Positions 42,796-53,257 of a stretch of DNA of 64,000 bases are shown here, one piece after another. The stretch is taken from NCBI GenBank assembly GCA_036172665.1, contig CM069872.1:38240101-38304100 (forward strand), in the 5' to 3' direction. The DNA comes from Prosopocoilus inquinatus. Taxonomy: Eukaryota > Arthropoda > Insecta > Coleoptera > Lucanidae. Positions within the stretch are counted from its first letter, which is position 1; each line of letters starts with the position of its first letter. The notes beneath the pieces were generated by a model. The model did no database searches. It saw only the letters and a program-made list of their open reading frames with translations, and was not told the origin of the DNA. A program made the translations under genes and the position numbers.

Positions 42796-43134
42796 GGTCG
42801 TATGAATAAAAATGAAGTATCTACTAATGCTTCAAGTATTAGCATCTTCTACGTAGTACTTACTCCGACGCTGTAGTATCTACTAACTTCCGGCAGCACT
42901 TACTTCGTTTTATAAAGACAGTACTTCAAATCGAAGTAAATACTTCTCTAGGTGTAGTATGTGCTTCTGCAGTGTAGTATTTTCTCTAAAATGTGTAGCA
43001 TTCTCTCTTACTTCCTTTAAAACATATCGCGTGTTTATTAACACGTTATATAAATAAATTTGCAAAAAATAATTAATTACAGTTATTATTAATAATTTTT
43101 GTTTATTGATGGTAAATGTAATAAATTTCAATAC

Positions 43135-43283
43135 TGTTAACACGATTTTTACGTTCATTTTAATGAATCACATACACTTGTAAAAAAAAAAAAACAATTG
43201 CAATATAAAAAAAGGTAATTGTACCAGCGAAATTTTTCTGCAAACAAACACAAAGAAATACAGTCCACTATATCGAATCAACA
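43135..43283 (+). repeat. 5' LTR of the BEL/Pao element
   Basis: 149 bp, begins TG and ends CA. It includes a 13-A run, the same length in the 3' copy. It is short for this superfamily. Confidence 0.92.
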
Positions 43284-43292
43284 TATTATTTT

Positions 43293-43312
43293 TGGTCCGA
43301 TCGAGCCGGATT
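43293..43312 (+). other. Primer-binding site, tRNA-Tyr-like
   Basis: TGGTCCGATCGAGCCGGATT lies 10 bases after the 5' LTR. It begins TGG as expected for pairing to a tRNA 3' CCA, and its GAGCCGGATT part matches the complement of the T-arm end of eukaryotic tRNA-Tyr. The identification of the primer tRNA is from memory. Confidence 0.55.
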
Positions 43313-43583
43313 CAAGATTTACAAGAACTAAGCGCATCAGCGAAGAAGAGAAACACCGCATAGAAAACTATCGTTCAGGACTACAGATAAGGCTCTAGAA
43401 CAGTTCTAGAATTTGTAGGCTGCTATCTGTGTTAAGGTAGTACACATTTATAAAACACATTCATACTTTTATACATTTATTTGCAAAAGAAAATATTTTG
43501 ACAAATATTTTTACACATTAACACAATTTCTTTGTAACTAGGTTACAATAATTCAATTCATAGTTTTCTGAATTTGAAAAGTC

Positions 43584-46500
43584 ATGCAAGACGTCACATC
43601 TACTGAAAAACTTGTGCGTAAACGAGGTACTATTAAATACAAACTAACAAATTTTATAAAATATTTACGCACAGTTCAAGATGCATATGCAAGTGATCAA
43701 GTTTTAGCAGAAAAAACAATCATTGAATTGCAAGATCGTAGTAGCAAGTTTGCATCGTTGTTTGAGGAATTTGATGAAACTCAGAGTAAAATAGAATATA
43801 TTTGCGATGAAGATGACTTAGAAAGGCAATATTTAGAGAGAGAAGATTTCACTGAAAAGCATTCATCCGCAATCACAGACGCAAAATTTATTTTAAAGCA
43901 AGTCTGCACACCTGTCATCCAAATTCAAAGCGACAGTATCACTGGCATATCAGATTCCTCAAAACAAAACGGTATTTCTCACAACATTAAACTTCCAACA
44001 ATTAAACTTGCAAAATTTAACGGTGCATATGATAATTGGTTGGAATTCAAAGATACTTTTGAGTCACTAATTAATTCAAACAAATCAATTGACAATGTTC
44101 AGAAGTATCATTATTTACGTGCTTCACTAGAAGGTGACGCACTAAAGGTTATACAGTCTCTAGAATTCTCATCCGAAAATTACATAATCGCATGGGAACT
44201 ACTTTGCAATAGGTATAATAACATCAGATTGTTAATTAATAATCACATCAAATCTCTGTTTGAATTAAATTCACTTACAAAGGAGTCCTCAAGAGGAATA
44301 AGAGACTTGATAGATACCATTTTTAAACATTTAAGAGCTCTTCAAACACTAGAACAACCAACAGAACATTGGGACACTTTGTTGATATTTTTAATTACGT
44401 CAAAATTAGACAAATTTACTGTTCGGGAATGGGAAAAAGTTAAAACAGGCAATAATTTCCCAACACTTTCTGAATTCAAGAGTTTTTTGAATTCAAGAGC
44501 AGATTTTCTAGAAACACTTGAAATCAATCATAATAAAATTGCCAAAGAACATAAACAGTTACATAATAATATCAAACAAGTTTCGTTAATATCCTCAAAT
44601 GTGAAATGTCCTGTATGTAATGGGGCACATTTAATTTATTATTGTGAAAAATTCTTAAAATTAAATTTGTCAGATAAATTAAAAACAGTAAAGCAGCTGA
44701 ATCTTTGTAATAACTGTTTACGTTCAGGCCACACAACTAAAAACTGCAGATCTGGATTTTGTAAAAAGTGCAAAGCTAAACATAACACTTTACTTCATCC
44801 AGAATTATTATATACACGTGAACCAATTACATCAAAAACAATTCATCCAAATGCATCAACAACAATTTCGCCACAAGTTAGTTTCACAAGTCATTATCCT
44901 AATCAACATGTTCTGCTTTCCACTGTATCAATTTTAGTTCCAGATGTTTTTGGCAACATTCATACTGCAAAAGCTTTACTTGACTGTGGTTCTCAGTCAA
45001 ATTTTCTTACTTCAAAATTTTGCAAAAAGTTAGGATTAGAAGAACATTCAACAAACATGACCATTGGAGGAATCAATGGCGTTTCATCAGTCATTAAAAA
45101 AAAATGCAACATTGTGATATATTCACTCAATTATGAATTTTCTACTAATCTTTGTTGTTTTATTTTGCCCACAATTACAGGTAATTTGCCTTCATTCACT
45201 ATCAACACCAGCTCATGGAATATTCCAGCCAACATTCAATTGGCAGATCCTCAATTCACCGAGCCTAGTGAAATAGATGTACTTATTGGTGCAGGTATTT
45301 TTTGGAATATTCTTCATCATCAAAGAATTCAGTTGGGTAAGAATATGCCAGTTCTTCAAAACACAGAATTCGGTTGGATTATATCAGGTACCATCTCAGA
45401 ATCCATTTCAAAAATTCATTGCAATTTTTCTAAAACTCACAGCAATCTTGATTCTGAATTGCAGAAATTTTGGGAGATAGAGGAAATTAATAACGAGCAT
45501 TCTATGTCTTCAGATGATGTTTATTGCGAAAAACATTTCCTAGAAACGTTTTCTAGAAATGAAGAAGGACGGTTCATTGTTCGAATACCACTAAAACATT
45601 CTGCTTCTAATTTAGGTAACTCAAAACCATTATCAATTAAACGTCAACAACAATTAGAACGTAAATTTTCATACGATTCTAATCTAAAATTTCAATATTC
45701 TCAATTCATAAAAGAATACATAGATTTAAACCACATGTCTCAAGTAAATTTAATTCCTTCCAATACAGCATATTTTTTGCCACATCATGGTGTTTTTAGA
45801 CAAGAAAGTTTGACTACTAAACTAAGAGTAGTCTTTGATGGATCAGCGAATTCTGATTCAGGTTGGTCAGTTAATGATTTACAATTTACAGGGCCACCCA
45901 TTCAGAATGAAATATTTTCTATACTCATAAAATTCAGACAACATCCTTTTGCAGTTTCGGCAGATATAGAAAAAATGTATAGGCAGGTCGTCATTCATCC
46001 TGATGACAGACATCTTCAAAATATTGTTTGGAGATTTAGTTCAGACGATCCAATTTCCATTTACACTTTAAATACAGTTACCTACGGCACTAGATCTGCT
46101 CCGTATTTAGCCATAAGATGCTTAAAGCAGTTGGCTCATGAATATCAAACAAAATCTTCTTTCGCATCTTCAATAATAAAAAATGATTTTTATGTTGATG
46201 ATCTCATAACAGGTTTTGATTCTGAAACAGTTGCAATCAATGTATGTAAAGAAATTGCATCAATTCTAAATTCAGCATGTTTCCCATTAAGAAAATGGAA
46301 TTCTAATAGTCAGCTTTTCTTGCAAGAGTTTCAAAATGAAAATGAACCTGTGAGTGTTTTAAATTTAGGAGATAATGAGTTTTCAAAAACTTTAGGAATA
46401 AAATGGTACAGTAAATCTGATACATTAGGTTTTCAAATCAAAAATTTTGAAAATTCTTTATCAATTAATAAACGATCAATCTTATCTGACGTAGCAAGGA

Positions 46501-48773
46501 TTTTTGATCCATTAGGTTTGTTAAGCCCATGCACTATTTTCTCAAAAATAATTATTCAAAAACTATGGTCTCTTAAATTAGATTGGAATGATCCTATTCC
46601 AGACGATTTGAAAGCTACGTGGATACGATTCAGAAATAATTTAACAAAATTAAATCAACTCAAATTAGATAGGCACGTCATTTGTAAAAATTCTACAGAA
46701 ATCGAATTACATGGTTTCTGTGACGCGTCACAAAACGCATACGGTGCGTGTGTATACGTTCGCAGCATCGATCAAAAAGAAAAGATTTTAATTAATCTCT
46801 TATGCGGAAAGACAAAGGTTGCTCCACTGAAATGTTTAACTATGCCAAGATTAGAATTGTGCAGTGCTTTGTTGTTAAGTCAATTAATTAACAAAGTACA
46901 AAAATCATTCACTATCGAATGCTCATATCATCTATGGTCAGATTCTCAAATAATATTACACTGGATTAACTCTCCATCTCATTCATTACCAATTTTTGTA
47001 AGAAATCGCATTTCTAAAATTCAAGAATTAACACAGATTAGTAATTGGAAGTACATAAACACAAAAGATAATCCTGCCGATCTTACATCACGAGGAATTT
47101 CTCCTGAAAATTTACTCAAGTCTCAATTGTGGTGGAACGGCCCTTCATGGTTGTCTCTTCCAACTAATCATTGGCCATCATCCGCATTCTCAATTTCAAT
47201 TAAATATTCTAAAAATAATGTTTGCTCAGCTACTGTTGAAAATAATTTTCAGATATTCGAAAGGTTTTCTAGTTTGAATAGGTTGAAAAGAACAATGGCA
47301 TACATTTTACGATTCATCTTAAACATTAAGAAACAAAAATCTGAACGGCCGTACGGATATTTGACTATTGCAGAATTAGATCTCAGTATGAAACAATTAA
47401 TAAAATTGTCACAACAAGACAGTTTTCCTCAAGAAATTAATTTATTACTAAATAATAAAAATTTAAAGCCAAAACACAATTTATTATCCCTTGCTCCGTT
47501 CATTGATACTGAAGGTTTATTAAGAGTCGGTGGTCGATTAAAAAACTCTTATTTAGATTTTGCTCAGAAACATCCTTTGATTTTATCGGGAAAACATCGT
47601 TTAGCAAAACTAATTTTTGAAAATACGCATATAACATTACTTCATGCAGGTCCACAATTGTTATTATTTACAGTAAGACAGCATTTTTGGGTTACATCTG
47701 GAATGAGTGTGGCTAAGTCAGTAGTGCGAGGTTGCATCAGATGTTTTAAATCTAAACCAAAATCTTTTGATCAAATAATGGCAAATTTGCCAAAAGAAAG
47801 AGTTACAGTTAATAATCCATTTTATATCACGGGAATAGATTATGCAGGGCCTTTTAATATAAAAGATCGCAAAGGTCGAGGTTCAAAGACTATAAAGGGC
47901 TACATTTGTCTTTTCATCTGCTTTTCTACTAAAGCTATGCATCTTGAACTTGTGACAGATTTATCAAGCGAAACATTCCTTGCTGCTTTGAGAAGATTTG
48001 CATCACGAAGAGGCAAACCAGCTCATTTATATTCAGATAATGCAACAAATTTTATCGGAGCAGCTAAGAAACTATCTGCCTTGCATGAATTTTTCTCAAA
48101 CTCTAAAACAGAAATAACAAATTATTGTACAAATGAAAATATAACCTGGCATTTTATTCCCCCAAACTCGCCTCATTTCGGAGGGCTTTGGGAATCAAAC
48201 ATAAAAAACATAAAACATCATTTATCAAGAGTAATTAATGACACAAAATTAACATATGAAGAATTTTACACAATCTTAACACAGATAGAAGCAACTTTAA
48301 ATTCTAGACCTTTATACCCTCTGTCATCGGATGTTGATGATCTGCAGCCACTAACTCCAGCTCATTTCTTGATTGGCAAACCATTGACTGCTATTCCGGA
48401 ACCGCAATTGCTGGACACACCAACAAACAGGCTGTCGCGTTTCCAGTTACAGCAACAGTTGGTACAAAGTTTTTGGAAGCGGTGGTCACAAGAATATTTG
48501 TATCATCTGCAAGAAAGAAAGAAATGGAAGAGCAAAAATCCAGGGCTAAAGATTGGAAGTTTGGTAATAATCAAACAGGATAACTTACCTCCTTCCCAGT
48601 GGCTCCTTGGAAGAATAGTAGAGCTTCATCCCGGTGACGACAACGTAGTTCGAGTTGCTACAGTCAAGACTCATAAAGGCAATTTCAAGCGAGCAGTAGC
48701 GAAGTTGTGTCCCCTTCCAGTACCTGAAAATGGCAGTAGTGACAGTGAAATTGTGCATGTTAAAAACAGTTAA
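43584..48773 (+). CDS. BEL/Pao gag-pol polyprotein, intact
   Basis: One 1729-residue open frame. In order it has a gag region with the DUF1759-type segment (about 130-290) and zinc-binding knuckles from Cys342 (CPVCNGAHLIYYC, then CNNCLRSGHTTKNC). A retropepsin-like aspartic protease has its active site in LLDCGSQSNF (Asp467). The reverse transcriptase has SADIEKMYRQV and the catalytic YVDD at 870-873, and is followed by Pao-type RNase H (HGFCDASQNAYGACVY). The integrase has an HHCC zinc domain and D1419, D1485 and E1537 as the catalytic triad (GIDYAGP, YSDNATNF, FGGLWESNIKN), and a C-terminal DUF5641-type tail. No stop or frameshift interrupts it. A frame at 45277 is only a shadow. Confidence 0.96.
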   Translation: MQDVTSTEKLVRKRGTIKYKLTNFIKYLRTVQDAYASDQVLAEKTIIELQDRSSKFASLFEEFDETQSKIEYICDEDDLERQYLEREDFTEKHSSAITDAKFILKQVCTPVIQIQSDSITGISDSSKQNGISHNIKLPTIKLAKFNGAYDNWLEFKDTFESLINSNKSIDNVQKYHYLRASLEGDALKVIQSLEFSSENYIIAWELLCNRYNNIRLLINNHIKSLFELNSLTKESSRGIRDLIDTIFKHLRALQTLEQPTEHWDTLLIFLITSKLDKFTVREWEKVKTGNNFPTLSEFKSFLNSRADFLETLEINHNKIAKEHKQLHNNIKQVSLISSNVKCPVCNGAHLIYYCEKFLKLNLSDKLKTVKQLNLCNNCLRSGHTTKNCRSGFCKKCKAKHNTLLHPELLYTREPITSKTIHPNASTTISPQVSFTSHYPNQHVLLSTVSILVPDVFGNIHTAKALLDCGSQSNFLTSKFCKKLGLEEHSTNMTIGGINGVSSVIKKKCNIVIYSLNYEFSTNLCCFILPTITGNLPSFTINTSSWNIPANIQLADPQFTEPSEIDVLIGAGIFWNILHHQRIQLGKNMPVLQNTEFGWIISGTISESISKIHCNFSKTHSNLDSELQKFWEIEEINNEHSMSSDDVYCEKHFLETFSRNEEGRFIVRIPLKHSASNLGNSKPLSIKRQQQLERKFSYDSNLKFQYSQFIKEYIDLNHMSQVNLIPSNTAYFLPHHGVFRQESLTTKLRVVFDGSANSDSGWSVNDLQFTGPPIQNEIFSILIKFRQHPFAVSADIEKMYRQVVIHPDDRHLQNIVWRFSSDDPISIYTLNTVTYGTRSAPYLAIRCLKQLAHEYQTKSSFASSIIKNDFYVDDLITGFDSETVAINVCKEIASILNSACFPLRKWNSNSQLFLQEFQNENEPVSVLNLGDNEFSKTLGIKWYSKSDTLGFQIKNFENSLSINKRSILSDVARIFDPLGLLSPCTIFSKIIIQKLWSLKLDWNDPIPDDLKATWIRFRNNLTKLNQLKLDRHVICKNSTEIELHGFCDASQNAYGACVYVRSIDQKEKILINLLCGKTKVAPLKCLTMPRLELCSALLLSQLINKVQKSFTIECSYHLWSDSQIILHWINSPSHSLPIFVRNRISKIQELTQISNWKYINTKDNPADLTSRGISPENLLKSQLWWNGPSWLSLPTNHWPSSAFSISIKYSKNNVCSATVENNFQIFERFSSLNRLKRTMAYILRFILNIKKQKSERPYGYLTIAELDLSMKQLIKLSQQDSFPQEINLLLNNKNLKPKHNLLSLAPFIDTEGLLRVGGRLKNSYLDFAQKHPLILSGKHRLAKLIFENTHITLLHAGPQLLLFTVRQHFWVTSGMSVAKSVVRGCIRCFKSKPKSFDQIMANLPKERVTVNNPFYITGIDYAGPFNIKDRKGRGSKTIKGYICLFICFSTKAMHLELVTDLSSETFLAALRRFASRRGKPAHLYSDNATNFIGAAKKLSALHEFFSNSKTEITNYCTNENITWHFIPPNSPHFGGLWESNIKNIKHHLSRVINDTKLTYEEFYTILTQIEATLNSRPLYPLSSDVDDLQPLTPAHFLIGKPLTAIPEPQLLDTPTNRLSRFQLQQQLVQSFWKRWSQEYLYHLQERKKWKSKNPGLKIGSLVIIKQDNLPPSQWLLGRIVELHPGDDNVVRVATVKTHKGNFKRAVAKLCPLPVPENGSSDSEIVHVKNS

Positions 48774-48854
48774 AATAATTCATTTTCATTATTACAATCA
48801 GTTCATACTTACCTGCAATTTATGAATATTTGAACACTTTCTTAAAAAAAAAAA

Positions 48855-48875
48855 AATGTTCAAGGCGGGGAGCTA
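48855..48875 (+). other. Polypurine tract region of the BEL element
   Basis: AAGGCGGGGAGCTA lies immediately before the 3' LTR, in the expected place for plus-strand priming. The purine run is short (GGCGGGGAG). Confidence 0.5.
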
Positions 48876-49024
48876 TGTTAACACGATTTTTACGTTCATT
48901 TTAATGAATCACATACACTTGTAAAAAAAAAAAAACAATTGCAATATAAAAAAAGGTAATTGTACCAGCGAAATTTTTCTGCAAACAAACACAAAGAAAT
49001 ACAGTCCACTATATCGAATCAACA
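48876..49024 (+). repeat. 3' LTR of the BEL/Pao element
   Basis: 149 bp, the same as the 5' LTR base for base as far as can be read by eye, and followed by the target duplication AATAC. Confidence 0.92.
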
Positions 49025-50300
49025 AATACTTTAATGTAAAAAGATCAAACCTTTGTAATTCCAAATGTCACAATAAGCGTTTCCTGCAGGAATAAATAGT
49101 TGATTGTTAGTTTAAATATAATAACAATTTTTTTAATAATAATTGATGGAATAATTTAGAATTCGGAATAAATAAATTCATTATTTATTGTCAAATATTT
49201 TTTAATTTCATTGTTTATCCTGAAGTAGCTGTCAAATGTATAGCGAAACATCTACATTTATACTGCTTTTCTGAATCGTCCCATTAATTATTACAAATTT
49301 TTCGATAATTTTCAACAGACAGGAAAATATATTTTTTAATATACTTTTTTAATATTTACTATTTATACATATTAAAAACTTCAATTTCTTATTTATAATA
49401 AATCTAAACTCCAGATCAAAATTAATGGACCACTATACAGGGATTTTTTCTTTTGTTGTGTCGTAATGCAAACTTTTGTAAAAAAAAAAAAAACAGGTCA
49501 ATGCATTATATAGAAGGCTATGAGCAACAGGTATACATCACAAAAAATTAAGATGCGTTGTTCCATACATTGTACCTCGTAATAAGAGTGCGAATGTTCA
49601 TTGAGTACACAAAATATCTTCAAATGAATTTTATCAATATAAAAATTCTATAAGAGTGAATACATAGCGTGACATCCTATATTGTGTATTCGACAGCTTT
49701 ATTACAATTTTTTTTCTTATTTTGATCTCTACTATCACCTACAAAGTGTACAAGTGTACAAGTATTTTATTATCACCCTGTATAAATATGGATTGTTACC
49801 TAGACAACATCGTAGCTGAAGATGTCAATCCTCTCTACATGGGTGGATAGATTACCGACTATTTGATTTCTGTTGATAATCCATTAATCGAATGACCAAC
49901 AGTTCCAACGTAACTTTCATAGAGCAATACGGCTAATAATAGAAATTCTCTTATAATCTCACAGAAGAAAATTAATTAAACAAAAAGAAATAATGAGTTT
50001 TCAAAATATTTTTTAAATTGATCTCCGCCGCGTTCAACACTTTCTTGCTACAAGGTAATTAGCATTCATTTTTAAATTTGTAAGTAATTTTAATTTAAAA
50101 CGTCTTGTAGCATATTTTATGTTGCACCTGGTATAGAAATGACAAGTTCAGGTTTTGTATAACTATATTTATGGTAATTATTTTACACATTTATACTTAT
50201 ACTTATCTAAATATTTTGTAATGCAGTGTAATTTCTTTTGTAATAATAAATTTTTCTATTAGGCATCTGTGCCATTTTTCGCAAATGCTACGAATCGAAG
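49025..50300. other. Interior of the interrupted TIR element / intronic, no gene
   Basis: AT-rich sequence without coding signal. ACTATACAGGGATTTTTTC near 49431 and TATCACCCTGTATAAATA near 49772 face each other as CAGGGNT-type ends and may bound a small MITE of about 350 bp. Confidence 0.4.
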
Positions 50301-50916
50301 TACGCAAGCTGAAGCTGCGATGGGACCAGCTTCGCTGACACTGAAGTAAATACTACAATTTTGAGATAAAACTGAAGCATTTAGTAGCCGAAGTAAATAC
50401 TTCAGAGTGAAGTAAACACTTCGATAATTTCCACACGAATGCTATTTGCCTTAGTATCTTCTGGAAAATAATAGTACTTAATTCAGAGTGTAGCATCTTC
50501 TCAAAAACTGAAGTAAATACTACGAAGAAGATACTTTAAACGGTAGCATTAGCATTTACTTCGTTTTTATTCATACCACCCATTATATCATTTTCATTAG
50601 CTTTTTGATTACTCTCCAAATATGTAATAAAACATGTAGGGTTGCATTTAAAAAAAACTGATAATCATAAGTGTGATGTGTAACGTAATAAAAACACACT
50701 CTGTATAGTTAGAAATAATTTTAAATTGTGCAGAATATGGGCCTGCACAACTTTTGCTAATAAAGTTTTTTGATAAAGCGCACGTAAAATGCCATTTCAG
50801 TACCTCGACGGAGCGCTGGAACACCTGTATACAGGGTGTCCATTTTTCCTACAGGAATCTTATTTATCATAAGAGATACGAGTTCGGTAAATTAAAAAAA
50901 AAATCCATCCCAATTA

Positions 50917-52068
50917 CAGTGGCGGCTCGTGATGATTTACTGCGGGTAGGAACAACTGCAAAAGGGAAAGTGGGTGCGTTTTCCAAATAAATTTGTTTTT
51001 CGGGGCTTGTAATTTTTAAATTAAATTTAAGTGGGGGATTCACAGACTTTTTCTCGGCTATCCAACGCCTTTTACCAAAAACCAATCGACGAACGCATTC
51101 GTAGGTGACAATCAAAATCCAAAAGTGACGAGTTTTTTATTTGCTCAATGACATGAACGGCTCTCCCTCCCTTCGCGAATAGTCTTGTAATTTTTGAATT
51201 AAATTTAAGTGAGTGATTTACAGATCTTTTTCTCGGTTTTCCAACGCCTTTTACCAAAAAACAATCGACGAACGCGTTCTTGAGTTACAATCAAAATTCA
51301 GAAGTGACGCGTTTTTTACTTGCTCAATTAACTGAATGTCTCTCCCTCCCCTCGCGATCACTCTTGATTTTTGAATTAAATTTGAGTGGGGGATTTACAG
51401 AGCTTTTTCTCGGCTTTCCAACGCCTTTTACCAACGAACAATCGGCGAACGCGTCCTTGAGTTACAATCAAAATTCTAAAGCGACGCGTTTTTTATTTGC
51501 TCCATTAACTGAACGTCTCTCCCTCCCCCCGCGATCGCGCTTGTAATTATTGAATTAAATCTAGGCACGGGATTTACAGAGATTCATCTCGGCTTTCCAA
51601 CACCTTTTGCCAAAAAACAATCGACGAACGCATTCTTGGGTTACAATCAAAATTCAAAAGTGACGCGTTTTTTATTTGCTCAATGAAATGAACGTCTCTC
51701 CCTCTCCTCGCGATCACGCTTGTAATTATTGAATTAAATTTAGGCACGGGATTTACCGAGATTTATCCGGGCTTTCCAACGCCTTTTACCAAAAAACAAT
51801 CAACGAACGCATTCTTGGGTTACAATCAAAATTCAAAAGTGACGCGTTTTTTATTTGCTCCATGAAATGAAAGTCTCTTCCTCCCCTCGCGATCACGCTT
51901 GTAATTTTTTAATTAAATTTAAGTGGGGGATTTACAGAGCTTTTTCTCAGCTTCCGAACGCCTTTTACCAAAGAACAATTTACGAATCGTCAACAACTGC
52001 AAAAGGGAAAGTAGGTGCATTTCAAAAAAAAATTGTTCCACCTTGCCCACCCCGACGAGCCGCGACTG
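50917..52068. mobile_element. Non-autonomous TIR element carrying a tandem array
   Basis: The ends CAGTGGCGGCTCGTGATGA (left) and CCGACGAGCCGCGACTG (right) are inverted repeats. Just inside each end, in direct orientation, lies GCAACTGCAAAAGGGAAAGT (near 50956 and 51993). Between them sits the 178-bp array. There is no transposase. The TIR start CAGTGGCG resembles several DNA transposon superfamilies; the superfamily is not assigned. Confidence 0.75.
51006..51990 (+). repeat. Tandem array, five full and one partial 177-179 bp units
   Basis: Units begin CTTGTAATTTTTGAATTAAA at 51006, 51184, 51363, 51540, 51719 and 51898. Each contains TTTACAGAGCTTTTTCTCGG, CCAACGCCTTTTACCAAAAA, CAATCGACGAACGC, AAGTGACGCGTTTTTTATTT and TCTCCCTCCCCTCGCGATC. 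Copies are about 85-95% alike by eye. Short frames running along the array are not genes. Confidence 0.92.
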
Positions 52069-52119
52069 CCTAATTAATAAGCTAAAGGCTTACATAAATG
52101 GTTACAATGTTATTAACGG

Positions 52120-52345
52120 GAAAAGGTTGGGCCTACTTAGTGTTGGACGCTTTTTGCGCGGAATGTTCTGTCTGCTTCTACATCTCCGATGCATCTAATT
52201 GTTACTGAGTGGAATGAGAAGGGGTACAGTGCGAGTCTGCGCACTCGGTAGAAATTATTGTGGGCGATACTAATACACTCCGAATACTAAACATTCGTAC
52301 TGCTCGCGGAACAAGTGGGCCGATTTCTTTTCCCTGGTTATTAAT
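52120..52345. repeat. Dispersed repeat, copy 2 of 3
   Basis: GGGAAAAGGTTGGGCCTACT, TAGTGTTGGACGCTTTTTGC and CCGATGCATCTAATTGTTAC match 62428-62515. The following CGTACTGCTCGCGGAACAAG and TGGGCCGATTTCTTTTCC match 37420-37460. The copy ends about 40 bp before the nanos exon 2 acceptor. Confidence 0.65.
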
Positions 52346-52385
52346 TAAAAAACTCGGCAAGCTCTATTTGAATTCTTATTTTCAG

Positions 52386-53257
52386 GATACCTAAATACTG
52401 ATTCGCCTGCACGTGGAAATTCTGTGCCTACAAGCAGCGAATCTGACTCCGGCATAAGCTCGCCTATTTTGACCGATTCAATCTTCAGCTCCTCAAATGC
52501 TTCCCCAAATTCTTCATCCAACACCTCCGGGTCTTCTTCAGACAGTTCATCGAGTTCCAAGTTGGAATCCTTCATGAAGTCCTTCCTTTCGCCAAGGAAG
52601 ACTTCGGCCGAACCTTCGAAAACTACGTTTCGAGATTCCTGGCTGAAGAAATCCCCCACACCCAAAAGGAAGCAGTGCACCAGCACTTGCCATTATTCCT
52701 TATTTGGGGACAACGCTTTGGATTTGACCTCTCAGATACTAAAAGCCCCCGCCGAAACGCAGGCCAAATCCAGGTCTTCAATGCAAAAGCATAAATGCAA
52801 GTGCCAAATTTGCGATGCTAGTTTCATCCCTTCGGCTGACTTGCAGTTTGGGGCTAAAGATATCATCGATCGGAAGCTGTTTGCCGACGTATCGAAGCCG
52901 TCTTCGAGTGTGACGGGGAAAGTACGCCAGGCGGCACCAGAAACAATCCCGTTGAGTTTTACTGGTTTTGCATTTCCTTCGGCTGCGAGAATAAAAAAGG
53001 AAAAGCCAAGGGCGTGTAAGTTCTGCAAGAAAAACGGCGAGCTTCCTGAGGTTTATAACGGACACGAAACCAAAGATGTCACCGAGAAGGTGACCTGCCC
53101 CATTTTGCGGAGGTACATTTGCGAACTGTGCGGGGCAACTGGTGATAACGCGCACACAAGAAAATATTGCCCCAATTACATTGGGTTTGAAGAACGCTTG
53201 CCTTTGTTTAGACGTCTTGCCAATGGTGTCATTTCAATATCACACAATCATAAGTAA
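52386..53257 (+). CDS. nanos: nanos, zinc-finger exon (translational repressor)
   Basis: The exon starts after TTATTTTCAG at phase 1 and runs to TAA, 290 codons plus the split one (333 residues with exon 1). A long Ser/Pro-rich region (SSNSSSS-type runs) precedes the tandem CCHC nanos domain: C254, C257, H270, C281 and C289, C292, H300, C305, in CKFCKKNGELPEVYNGH and CGATGDNAHTRKYC. The ligand spacing is exactly that of nanos. Nanos binds mRNA with Pumilio and recruits deadenylase, repressing hunchback-like targets and protecting germ-line fate. The domain is close to the C-terminus, as usual. No start codon is plausible within the exon before conserved sequence, so an upstream exon is required; 38996-39125 is the best candidate. 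Confidence 0.93.

Larger units (their letters stand above)
43135..49024 (+). mobile_element. Full-length BEL/Pao LTR retrotransposon
   Basis: A 5890-bp element bounded by two 149-bp LTRs (TGTTAACACG...GAATCAACA) that read as identical. It is flanked by the 5-bp direct repeat AATAC at 43130-43134 and 49025-49029, a proper target-site duplication. It contains a tRNA-like primer-binding site, one open gag-pol frame and a purine-rich tract before the 3' LTR. There is no envelope-like gene. All features indicate a recent, potentially autonomous insertion. Confidence 0.95.
42795..50581. mobile_element. Older TIR element interrupted by the BEL retrotransposon
   Basis: The left end GGGTCGTATGAATAAAAATG and the right end TTTTTATTCATACCACCC are inverted repeats that continue inward with GAAGTA...CTTC-rich words (AGTATCTACTAATGCT on the left, AGCATTAGCATTTACTTCG on the right). 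Both flanks also share many copies of GAAGTAAATACTTC. Removing the 5.9-kb BEL element and one target duplication leaves about 1.9 kb. No transposase is visible in the remaining DNA, so it is non-autonomous. Confidence 0.65.

Noticed and set aside
43584..48773. Endogenous retrovirus with envelope
   Set aside because: Nothing follows the integrase and DUF5641-type tail except the purine tract and 3' LTR. There is no envelope-like frame.
51006..51990. CRISPR-like array
   Set aside because: The units are 178 bp and contiguous with no unique spacers, in a eukaryotic genome. It is an ordinary tandem repeat.
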